A DNA stretch of 49,752 nucleotides from a virus. Below, piece after piece: positions 7,028 to 14,381 of the stretch. The stretch spans positions 1 through 49,752 of IMG/VR virus record IMGVR_UViG_3300032322_001862; one strand, 5' to 3'. The notes below the pieces were generated by a model, which had not been told where the DNA came from, searched no databases, and saw only the letters and a list, made by a program, of their open reading frames with translations. Each line of letters begins with the position of its first letter. Position 1 is the first letter of the stretch. The translations under genes and the position numbers were made by a program.

Positions 7028-7606
7028 TCAGGTTACGGCCTTGACGCCGCTGCTGCCATACAGGTGCTCGTTGATTTTCACAACGACCACAGCAAAGTTC
7101 CCCAGCTCGTTGCCCGGAACATTCCAGAGGCCAACGATCTTCAGGTTCAGTGCCGCTGTATCCGCGATGGTGGACGAATCCAGTTCCATCGAAGAAACAC
7201 CCGTGGTGGAGCTTCCGCCCGTCCCAACGACATCGGCGTTCTTGCCGATATCAGCCTGCTCAATGTCCTCATCCGCCTGGATGATGAACAGCTGGCTCGG
7301 ATCGTCGATCACGTCGGCAACAATCTTGCCCGAGGTGATGTTGACGCTGCCCGGATAGAAGTTCTTCCAGGTCGGCTTGCCGGTCGTCGGATCGATATAG
7401 AAGCAGCCGTTAAGCACTCCGAGAGCCGCAGCATGCGTCCCCGGGAGAAACTTAACGACATAGCCATTGACGATCGTCACCAGGTCGCCCTGATAGATCG
7501 CCCCACTCTGGTTATCCGCAATCTCGTAGCCGTACTGCTTCTGAGCACCAGTCGCAGACAGATTGCCGAGAGGACGGAAACCAAAGGCTTTGTCTACATT
7601 TGCCAT
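7028..7606 (-). CDS. Capsid-associated protein (possible decoration or stabilisation protein)
   Basis: 192 residues, beginning MANVDKAFGFRPLGNLSATG. It is rich in beta structure (GDLVTIVNGYVVKFLPG, FAVVVVKINEHLYGSSGVK) and has a Ser/Thr/Gly-rich loop. Proteins with the AFGFRP start are regularly encoded immediately upstream of gpT-like capsid genes, and I take it as a head decoration or stabilisation protein. It is 18 bases from the capsid gene. There is no protease motif, so it is not a prohead protease. The family is familiar; the function is inferred. Confidence 0.75.
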   Translation of the reverse strand: MANVDKAFGFRPLGNLSATGAQKQYGYEIADNQSGAIYQGDLVTIVNGYVVKFLPGTHAAALGVLNGCFYIDPTTGKPTWKNFYPGSVNITSGKIVADVIDDPSQLFIIQADEDIEQADIGKNADVVGTGGSSTTGVSSMELDSSTIADTAALNLKIVGLWNVPGNELGNFAVVVVKINEHLYGSSGVKAVT

Positions 7607-7626
7607 TTGATTATCCTCAGAAAAAG

Positions 7627-8112
7627 TTATTCACTGGCCTTTTTAGAGCCGCCGAATGAAACGCGAGACTTACGGGTCGGTCGCTCAATCTGCATGCTTC
7701 CATGAGCATTGCTCTTCATGAGCTCGTTGTCCGCAGCCTGCATTTGGTTGTTCGCTCGTTCGCGGTAATACATGCTGCGCTCTTGAACCGTATCTTCAGG
7801 AATACGTGCCAGAAGCAGACCTCCCACGCTGATCACACCAGCGTGTCGGCCATCATCCGTCGTTGAGACCGGAAAGTCAGGGTACTCGTCCCCACGAACC
7901 AGCTCGTACCCCTCACGGAGACGACCTGCAATGTTCGTGCGGTCTTCCACCCCACCTGCCGAAGCCCGAATCCAACGATGCTTGTATCCCATGGGAGCCG
8001 GTGGCGCATCAAGCCGGGAAGGAGGTGCCCACGGACGGCGTCGCGCGGTCTTCGTACGAGATTCGGTCTCGCGCGAAGCGCGGTTCAGAGAAGGCAATTT
8101 GACGTCCGACAT
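7627..8112 (-). CDS. Conserved head-module protein
   Basis: 161 residues. The N-terminal half is Arg/Pro-rich (RRRPWAPPSRLDAPPAP) followed by GYKHRWIRASAGGVEDRTNI, GRLREGYELVRGDEYPD and a C-terminal YYRERANNQMQAADNELM. This conserved protein always lies between scaffold and capsid genes in the environmental phages where I know the pattern. A head assembly or scaffold-partner role is plausible. It begins three bases after the scaffold stop. No enzymatic motif is visible. Confidence 0.75.
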   Translation of the reverse strand: MSDVKLPSLNRASRETESRTKTARRRPWAPPSRLDAPPAPMGYKHRWIRASAGGVEDRTNIAGRLREGYELVRGDEYPDFPVSTTDDGRHAGVISVGGLLLARIPEDTVQERSMYYRERANNQMQAADNELMKSNAHGSMQIERPTRKSRVSFGGSKKASE

Positions 8113-8115
8113 GTG

Positions 8116-9036
8116 TTACTCCTTCACGTACTTGGCGTATTCCTCGAGAGGAACACCCAGCTTTTTAGCAATTGCCACTTGACTTGGGGTCAATTTGACA
8201 GTGCGGCGTGCTGTGTTGTTGATCCCGGAGGATCGGGAGGCAGGCGCAACCGTTTGCACGTTACGGGTCCTGCTCTGCGTGCTCGCTCCGCCGTCCCCAA
8301 ACTTCTGGGGAAAGGCGTCTCGAATACGTTTGTCAAGTTCATCATAGTACTCATCCGAGCTGGGGTCAAATCCCTCAACTTGGATCAACTGGCGGTGAAT
8401 ACCCCAGGCGGCATGGGTCATGACGTTGTCCCGGCCATACCACTTGTTCTTTTCCGCCCACTCCTCCACTCGCGGGTCCACCTGCTGCTGGGCGGGCTGC
8501 TGGGCCTGCTGGGCCTGCTGGGCCTGATAAGCCGCCTGCTGGGCGGCATACTGCTGCTGTTGCAAGTAGGCCTGGCGCTGGGCCGTGGCAGAGTCTAGCT
8601 GCCCCTGCTCCATCGTCAGGGCGGTCAACCGCTGCTGGGCCTCGGTTTCGGTGTCAATGTCACCTTCCTCACGGGCCTTGCGGATGATCTGCTTGAGGGC
8701 CACCGCCTGCGTCTCAACCCGGCTCTTGGCCTCAACCAGCCGCTCCTCGTCCGTACGGACATACTGCTGCTCGAGCTCCTGAGCCCGGGCCTGCACCTGC
8801 TTGGCATACTCCAAGGCCGCCTGCTCACGGCGCTGGGTCTCGCGAAGCCGGGCCGTCAGCTTGTTGATGCGCTTCTGCACCCCCTCGCTGTACTGGTCCA
8901 GCTCTTCTTCCTTACGGGCCTGCCGCGGCTCCTCTTCCGTCACCAGAGGCAGCCTTGGGGCCTCCTCCTCAACGGGCACCTGTACGGTCGCGGGCTGTTC
9001 GCCCTCGCCGACGCTAAATTCCAACTGTTCGTTCAT
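8116..9036 (-). CDS. Scaffolding protein
   Basis: 306 residues from the ATG at 9036, which has AAGGAG nine bases upstream; an in-frame GTG at 9054 lies before that ribosome site and is rejected. The N-terminus is acidic, residues about 60-190 are strongly helical and charged (coiled coil: RLRETQRREQAALEYAKQ), a Gln/Ala tract (QAQQAQQAQQPAQQQ) follows, then a globular part (EEWAEKNKWYGRDNVMTHAA) and a C-terminal helix LGVPLEEYAKYVKE. This architecture and position before the capsid gene fit a scaffold whose C-terminal helix binds capsid subunits. The Gln/Ala tract is encoded by a CTGGGC(CTG) simple repeat near 8485-8560. Confidence 0.8.
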   Translation of the reverse strand: MNEQLEFSVGEGEQPATVQVPVEEEAPRLPLVTEEEPRQARKEEELDQYSEGVQKRINKLTARLRETQRREQAALEYAKQVQARAQELEQQYVRTDEERLVEAKSRVETQAVALKQIIRKAREEGDIDTETEAQQRLTALTMEQGQLDSATAQRQAYLQQQQYAAQQAAYQAQQAQQAQQPAQQQVDPRVEEWAEKNKWYGRDNVMTHAAWGIHRQLIQVEGFDPSSDEYYDELDKRIRDAFPQKFGDGGASTQSRTRNVQTVAPASRSSGINNTARRTVKLTPSQVAIAKKLGVPLEEYAKYVKE

Positions 9037-9047
9037 CTCGGATCTCC

Positions 9048-9515
9048 TTACCACATGTGAAGGACGTCTTCAGGATCGGCAACGATCCCCAAGACCTCAT
9101 CGTCGTTAATCAAACGAATCTCCCCGCCATCGATCGGGATCCGCGCGCCGGCATAGCGGCCGAAGATGATCCAATCCCCCTCCTTGCACCACGGGCCGGT
9201 CGGGAACTTGACCTCATCGCCATAGGCGATAGGCCCAACCTTGAGGACATAGCCACACACCGTCGAAACCTGCTGCTTGCGCTGGGTCTCTTCGGCCAAG
9301 GCAATGCCACCCTTGGTCTTCTCCGCACCCCGGTAGGGCAGGATCGCAATGCGCCACCCGGTCGGAGTGGGGATGCGGTTGAGTACCGCCGCATGGAGCT
9401 TGTCGGGCTTGAGCCCTTCGGCCGTGTAGGCATCTTCCAGGGATGGAACATGCGCTGCGGCCTCTTCCGCCCACTTCTTCTCTAAAGCCGTGGGCTCTTT
9501 AACTATCGCATTCAC
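9048..9515 (-). CDS. GroES-like co-chaperonin
   Basis: 155 residues. Residues about 50-155 form a Cpn10 fold: TPTGWRIAILPYRGAEKTKG (first strands and start of the mobile loop), EETQRKQQVSTVCGYVLKVG, then WCKEGDWIIFGRYAGARIPI and INDDEVLGIVADPEDVLHMW. An extra 50-residue N-terminal helical extension is not found in bacterial GroES. It would cap host GroEL and help fold the capsid protein, as T4 gp31 does; no GroEL gene is in the window. It lies between portal-side genes and scaffold, which fits a capsid-folding role. The mobile loop appears intact, so GroEL binding is expected. Confidence 0.88.
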   Translation of the reverse strand: MNAIVKEPTALEKKWAEEAAAHVPSLEDAYTAEGLKPDKLHAAVLNRIPTPTGWRIAILPYRGAEKTKGGIALAEETQRKQQVSTVCGYVLKVGPIAYGDEVKFPTGPWCKEGDWIIFGRYAGARIPIDGGEIRLINDDEVLGIVADPEDVLHMW

Positions 9516-9527
9516 GTTGGTTCTCCT

Positions 9528-9728
9528 TTAGATCAAAAAGCCGTCGTCATCCGTTCGAGACTTCAGTAGTCGCTTTACGGAATCCTCAACCAGCTTCAAT
9601 CCTTCAAGGCGACCCATCATGAAGCGATACCGCTCCATGTCGGCGATCGTTCCATTTAGGACGATTTGTTCCGAGCTTTCTCTAAGAGATCTGATCTCAC
9701 GAAGCACTGCTTCTGCAAATTCAAGCAT
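9528..9728 (-). CDS. Conserved small helical protein near portal
   Basis: 66 residues, almost all helical: VLREIRSLRESSEQIVLNG, MERYRFMMGRLEGLKLVEDS, VKRLLKSRTDDD. Similar small proteins sit directly downstream of portal genes in pelagiphage-like genomes. No function is established. It may be a head assembly accessory or dimeric coiled coil. Starts at an ATG 57 bases after the 82-aa gene. Confidence 0.72.
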   Translation of the reverse strand: MLEFAEAVLREIRSLRESSEQIVLNGTIADMERYRFMMGRLEGLKLVEDSVKRLLKSRTDDDGFLI

Positions 9729-9785
9729 GGTTGGTTTCCATGAAAAAGCAGCCAGTTTTGCGCACCGGCCGAGGCGCTTATCGAC

Positions 9786-10034
9786 TTAGTAAATCTTGAC
9801 TGGGCGGTTGCCATCCTTCTTCTTGACCGTGCGCACAGCACCCATGACGCCGCCGTCCTTCATGCCGCGCGACTTGCCGGCCTTCGCATACGCGATCGCT
9901 GCCGCCTGTTTCACCGCAGCGGACTTGCTCTTCGGCTTGCTCGTGCCAATGCGGCCCTTTTCCTTGTAGGTGCCGACAAGCTCGCCGATGTTGCGGCTGA
10001 TCGTCTTCTGGCTCGATCCCTTTTTAAGCGGCAT
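9786..10034 (-). CDS. Small basic protein (DUF6496-like)
   Basis: 82 residues from the ATG at 10034, which overlaps the end of the portal gene by 11 bases. The start MPLKKGSSQKTISRNIGELV, with VKQAAAIAYAKAGKSRGMKD, is the pattern of DUF6496-type small phage proteins. It is very basic and predicted to be helical. A GMKDGGVMGAVR segment repeats the Gly-Gly-Val motif seen in other virion proteins here. Function unknown; DNA or capsid interaction is possible. The long upstream in-frame extension lies inside the portal gene in another frame and is not used. Confidence 0.8.
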   Translation of the reverse strand: MPLKKGSSQKTISRNIGELVGTYKEKGRIGTSKPKSKSAAVKQAAAIAYAKAGKSRGMKDGGVMGAVRTVKKKDGNRPVKIY

Positions 10035-12357
10035 TTCGCCCTCCTCGTTGTAACTGAAGTTGTAACTTCGCCTGGTCAATCTGCATCGACTGCTGGGCCT
10101 TTTGCGACTCAAGCTGCAACTTCGCCTGATCCAACTGCATCTTGGCCTGGTCGGCCGCGGCGCGCTGATCGAGCTCCTGCTTCTTGAGCGCCACCAACGG
10201 GTCCTCCCCGCCGCCAGCCGCCTCGCCAGAAAGTTGCCCTTGCAGGTTCTTGAGCTCCTGCAAGTAGGTGGCGATCTTGATCGCGACCATGCCTTCCTTC
10301 TGGATCGGCGACACCAGTCGATCGGGGTCGGTGCCGTACGCCTTGAAGATGTCCGCCTCAACGTCCTCTTCAGCCTTGATGCGCACGTGCTCGAAAATGT
10401 GCTGCTGAAGCTCCATCGCCGACATCGGCGCGGCCTGAAGCAGCGGCGACATGCCCATGATCAAGTGAGCGACGATGTGCGCGTCATGCTGCTGGCCCGG
10501 GAAGGCCTTGAGCTTCATCCCGTTCAACACAGAAGAGTTCTCGGACGCCGGATCACGGGGCATCTGGTTGTTCTGCGGGATCAAGATGCCGTCGATGTCG
10601 CGGATGTTCAGCGCGGAATACACACGGTAGTACGCTTCGTACATGTTGTGCATCTGCGGGGCGCCCTGCGCCATCTGCAACTGCATCTGTGCAAGCTGGA
10701 TGCGCTGCGCGGAGCTGAAAATGTTCGGGTCAGCAACCGGCAGCACCGAAACGATCTTGTCAAAGTCCGTGCGCTTGACCTTGCGGCTCGCCCCCGGCAC
10801 ATCGTACGGGTACTCATCCTCAAGATACTGTCCAAAGCCCTCAAAGAGCAGCCGGAACTCAAGCGACTGGGCGTAATGCAGGCGCTTGTGGATCGCCGAC
10901 ATCACCATGGAGCCACGCTCGAGCAATGCGAGCGTCGTGCCGACCTGCGCGTACTGATTTCCGTCGCCGACCTGCATGTCGGCCGTGCTCGAGAGGCGCT
11001 TGCCGGCGTCTACGAGGAATCCAAGCAGCGCAAACAACACTTGGCTCGGCTCCTTGTACGGAAGCGGCAGCAAAGACGACTGCAACTCCGCGCCACCGGC
11101 GTCAATGTCGCGCCACTCGCCCGGTTGGATCGGATCCGAGTCGTCCGCGATGCGCGCGCCCTTGGCCTTGAAGCCCGCAGGCAGGTTGGCAAGCGTTCCG
11201 GCGTCGATCAACTGCCGCAACGCGCTCGTCGCCGACTTGGAAAGGCCGCCGATGAGGTGCACAAAGCCCAAACCGTACGCGCCGGGGCCTTCCACCAGCA
11301 CGTAATGGACAAAATAGTTGCGCCGACGCTTCAGTTCATCGTCTTCGCGCCAGTTTCGGCGGATTCCGATGACCTTGAGCGAGTCTTCGGCGAGCGTAAC
11401 GACGTACGGAAGCTTGATTCCCGTCGGTTCGCCGTCTTCGCCAATCTCTTCAAAGCCCGGCAGGTCCAAATCGACCAGCATTTCGAGCAAAAATACCTCG
11501 CCAGCCTGGTCCGTCGGCTGCACACCCGTCACTTTGTCGATTGCCGCCTGGATTTTGCTCGGGTCCGCGGGCGTCGGCTCAAGATCAACCGCAATATCGA
11601 GGTATTCGCCGATCAAAACGCGCTTGCGGAACTCGTTTGAGTCCATCGCAATGCGGTGCGTCAGCCGCGAACACTGCGAAACAACGCTCGAACCGTTGTA
11701 CGGGATGTACACATCGTCCGCCAGACACAGGCGGGAGACCATCCGACCGAGCTGAAAGTCGTAATAGACCTTCTTGAAGGTCGATCCGCCGTATCCGGTG
11801 TAGTACAGGAGCTGGTCGAACTCCGGGGTGTACTCCTCCATCACCGTCGTGAGCTGGTAATTCATGAAGTCCTGCACGCGCGCGGCTTGCTGGAACTTGT
11901 CGACGGTCTCTTTGCCTAGTACTTGCGTGCGAACCGGGCCACCCGCGGGCAGCAATTCTTTAAACGCCTGCGACTGGAACTGGATGATCGCCTCTTGCAG
12001 CATCGGATGCGTCGCGCCAGAGGCACCACGGAAGGGCTTGGTGCGCTCTTCCATGCGCAGGCCCAGCAATTCCAGGCCCTTGGCGTACATCTGCTCCCAA
12101 TCCGACCGCGATCCCTTGTCCGCCTCGAACATCGCCGAGACATCGATGGCAATCCGACCAAGGTCATCCGGGTCTACTACCTCCGCAAGGTTCGCGTAGA
12201 AGTCGACCTCTTTCGCCTCATCCTCGCCAATCTCGATGACCGCCCCGCCATCCGGCTCCAGGACGATCTCGATCTCCGGGGCCTCCTCTGGCGGACCCCC
12301 GGCAATGACCAGGACGCCTGCGTCAGGGGCTTGGTTGATCGCTTTATCAATTGGCAT
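10024..12357 (-). CDS. Portal protein
   Basis: 777 residues. The body shows portal features of the P22/podovirus type: SDWEQMYAKGLELLGLRMEE, PFRGASGATHPMLQEAIIQF, DQLLYYTGYGGSTFKKVYYD, a central GPGAYGLGFVHLIGGLSKSA and SSTADMQVGDGNQYAQVGTT, then a long helical part (LLERGSMVMSAIHKRLHYAQ). The C-terminal 80 residues are a Gln/Ala/Lys coiled coil (AKMQLDQAKLQLESQ), as in the barrel extension of P22-like portals. A dodecamer would form the DNA entry vertex and bind terminase. It lies between the PcfJ-like gene and the small portal-adjacent genes. Size and order agree with pelagiphage-like portals. Confidence 0.9.
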   Translation of the reverse strand: MPIDKAINQAPDAGVLVIAGGPPEEAPEIEIVLEPDGGAVIEIGEDEAKEVDFYANLAEVVDPDDLGRIAIDVSAMFEADKGSRSDWEQMYAKGLELLGLRMEERTKPFRGASGATHPMLQEAIIQFQSQAFKELLPAGGPVRTQVLGKETVDKFQQAARVQDFMNYQLTTVMEEYTPEFDQLLYYTGYGGSTFKKVYYDFQLGRMVSRLCLADDVYIPYNGSSVVSQCSRLTHRIAMDSNEFRKRVLIGEYLDIAVDLEPTPADPSKIQAAIDKVTGVQPTDQAGEVFLLEMLVDLDLPGFEEIGEDGEPTGIKLPYVVTLAEDSLKVIGIRRNWREDDELKRRRNYFVHYVLVEGPGAYGLGFVHLIGGLSKSATSALRQLIDAGTLANLPAGFKAKGARIADDSDPIQPGEWRDIDAGGAELQSSLLPLPYKEPSQVLFALLGFLVDAGKRLSSTADMQVGDGNQYAQVGTTLALLERGSMVMSAIHKRLHYAQSLEFRLLFEGFGQYLEDEYPYDVPGASRKVKRTDFDKIVSVLPVADPNIFSSAQRIQLAQMQLQMAQGAPQMHNMYEAYYRVYSALNIRDIDGILIPQNNQMPRDPASENSSVLNGMKLKAFPGQQHDAHIVAHLIMGMSPLLQAAPMSAMELQQHIFEHVRIKAEEDVEADIFKAYGTDPDRLVSPIQKEGMVAIKIATYLQELKNLQGQLSGEAAGGGEDPLVALKKQELDQRAAADQAKMQLDQAKLQLESQKAQQSMQIDQAKLQLQLQRGGRNAA

Positions 12358-12389
12358 GTTGATATCCTAATACAGATTGGGCAGGAATG

Positions 12390-14381
12390 CTATTGCTGAG
12401 AAGGGGTAAGTGCATCAATTCGCGATTGAAGTTCCTGTGGAGTTACATAACGCAGCCCCTCTTCCTGAAGCTGCATGATGGCCGTTTGCCTGATGCTTTG
12501 TCGTTGGGTTATGCCAAGCTCTTGTTTGCTGGCACGACCAGTCGAAGTAAGCGGGAATTGAGTGCTGTGGCGCATAAGATCCACAAGGCCTGTGTTATCT
12601 AGGTCCTCAACGCTGTCCCATCTCCCCGACCGAACAAAATCTTGGACAAAAGGCAGATATTCGTCCTTCGGCTTTCTATTGCCCTTGCCTTTGATCTGTT
12701 CAATGACTGGGGTGTATTTTGGAGGAACTCCTGCCTCTTTCAAAGCTTGGGTCATCTGTTCGGAGTCAAGTTCCCCCGTCACGTTGGGATTACGCACCCG
12801 CCATTGCCGAATGTATTCTCGATACTCCGCCCTGGTTTGCGGCGTTAGCTCCACATTCCGCCGGTATGCCGGATCTTGGAAGTCCAGCCCATACGGATCC
12901 ACAGGGGGCACAACCTCGATCGTCACATGCGGGGCGCCGGTCTTTTTGTCCCGGAGAGAGTAGATCTTCGATCGCCCTGAAAGGACATCGTCGCAGTACC
13001 CGCCCACACAGTGCCCCATCATGTCGCCTTCGTATCGCAGGGCCTCCTGTAGCGCCCCCCGACCCTCGGGGGTGTCTGCCCTAAGCTGAAACCACCCGTA
13101 CTTCTGGTCCGGGTAATCCTTAAACGGCGCGGTGGCTGCGTTGTTCGCCAGAGCAAAGTTGGCTTCTGCCTTCTTCTTCTCACGCCACTTGTTGATCTTG
13201 CTGACATGCCGCACAGCATCCGGCACGGACATGCGGCCGAGCTGCTCGTTGGTCAGACGAAGCTGCTGCGGCAGGCCGGACTCTGCGTCAATGGAATTCA
13301 ACAACTCATCACGAAGGTGGTCAAAGCCAAGATCCCGTCCGATATCTTCCGAAGGTAGGTAAAGCTTACGATCGGGGTCGGCTTGTGCGACCTTATAGAC
13401 CCAAGGGTTTTCGTCCATGAAACGCTTCAGGCCTGGAGCCGAGGGATCCGTTTTGGCCAGCTTGCCAAGACGCATACCTCTGCCCATCATGTAGTCAGTG
13501 GCACCTTCCCACACACGAGCGGGGCCTGACTCTGCCATAAGCGTTGGGGCTGGTTGGCCTAAGAGGGGCACACCATACCGGCTGGGATCGTAGTTAATCA
13601 TATCCGGATTCACATGCAGGATGCCCTGCTCCGCCAACTTGCGGATCGGATCCTCCGGCGTCGCCATCTCGTTCCTAATATAGCGATCTAGCTTGGTGCC
13701 AAGCCAATTGTTTACAGCCGCTTCCTTGGTAGATGCATTTGCTCCTAACTGCATTCCCTCAGTGTCAGGCTCAAACAGTTTCATTGACTCAACAGCCTCC
13801 AACCGCTTCGGGAAGTCCCCGCCCTTGGGCTTGACGACTTGCGTCATCACAGGCTTTGAACGCCCGCCCGGCGTAAGGTTGCTGGCAATGAACTCCGTCA
13901 TGCTGGCAGGGGATTTGGCGGCCTGAACGCCGACATCCACAAACGCTGAAGCCAGGTTCTTGGCCGTGGTCAGCGGGTCTTGCGCCGCCTGCGATACAGC
14001 ACGATTGACCGACCCATACGTCTCTTTGCTTCGTGCGGGGGCGGTGCCTTGTAGCTCGACAGGCGATCGCTCGCGCACCGATTGCATAAACCCACCAAGA
14101 TAGTCCCGCGCGCCCCCGAACGTCTGCGCCATGCCTTCAAGCGCGCTCGTAATGCCACGGCCCGCAGCAGCACTCAATACCTGCGGGTCGTAGGATTTCA
14201 AATCTCTCCAACCAGGCTGCTTGACCGGCGCGCCGCTCGGGGGACTCGTCGGTATTGAACGCGACAAATCGGAGCTCTCTAGTAACGAACGATACAAATC
14301 CGCGCTCGTCTCTCCCGTACGCGGGCTGCCCTTCGCGCGGCGCTTCGGTCGTACCTTGAGCCCTGACAGCGCGTTCTTCAT
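12390..14381 (-). CDS. PcfJ-like domain protein, unknown role
   Basis: 663 residues. A PcfJ-like segment spans about 425-492: YGWFQLRADT, EGDMMGHCVGGYCDDVLSGR and KIYSLRDKKTGAPHVTIEVV; the invariant HCVGGY is at 457-462. PcfJ-like proteins are known from conjugative plasmids and phages, without an established activity. Residues 1-420 are low in known domains, with Ala/Gly-rich helices (about 66-160). The C-terminal part holds HSTQFPLTSTGRASKQELG and a helical end. The start overlaps the stop of the 897-aa gene (ATGA), and the portal gene follows. The location between terminase and portal is unusual for an accessory gene and suggests a virion or packaging link. Function not known. Confidence 0.75.
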   Translation of the reverse strand: MKNALSGLKVRPKRRAKGSPRTGETSADLYRSLLESSDLSRSIPTSPPSGAPVKQPGWRDLKSYDPQVLSAAAGRGITSALEGMAQTFGGARDYLGGFMQSVRERSPVELQGTAPARSKETYGSVNRAVSQAAQDPLTTAKNLASAFVDVGVQAAKSPASMTEFIASNLTPGGRSKPVMTQVVKPKGGDFPKRLEAVESMKLFEPDTEGMQLGANASTKEAAVNNWLGTKLDRYIRNEMATPEDPIRKLAEQGILHVNPDMINYDPSRYGVPLLGQPAPTLMAESGPARVWEGATDYMMGRGMRLGKLAKTDPSAPGLKRFMDENPWVYKVAQADPDRKLYLPSEDIGRDLGFDHLRDELLNSIDAESGLPQQLRLTNEQLGRMSVPDAVRHVSKINKWREKKKAEANFALANNAATAPFKDYPDQKYGWFQLRADTPEGRGALQEALRYEGDMMGHCVGGYCDDVLSGRSKIYSLRDKKTGAPHVTIEVVPPVDPYGLDFQDPAYRRNVELTPQTRAEYREYIRQWRVRNPNVTGELDSEQMTQALKEAGVPPKYTPVIEQIKGKGNRKPKDEYLPFVQDFVRSGRWDSVEDLDNTGLVDLMRHSTQFPLTSTGRASKQELGITQRQSIRQTAIMQLQEEGLRYVTPQELQSRIDALTPSQQ

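Noticed and set aside
7028-7606. Prohead protease upstream of the capsid gene
   Set aside because: The 192-aa protein has no serine-protease triad or ClpP/Herpes-protease motif and is beta-rich like a decoration protein.
10102-11640. 512-aa plus-strand open frame
   Set aside because: Antisense to the portal gene, Leu/Arg/His-rich shadow translation, no start signal.
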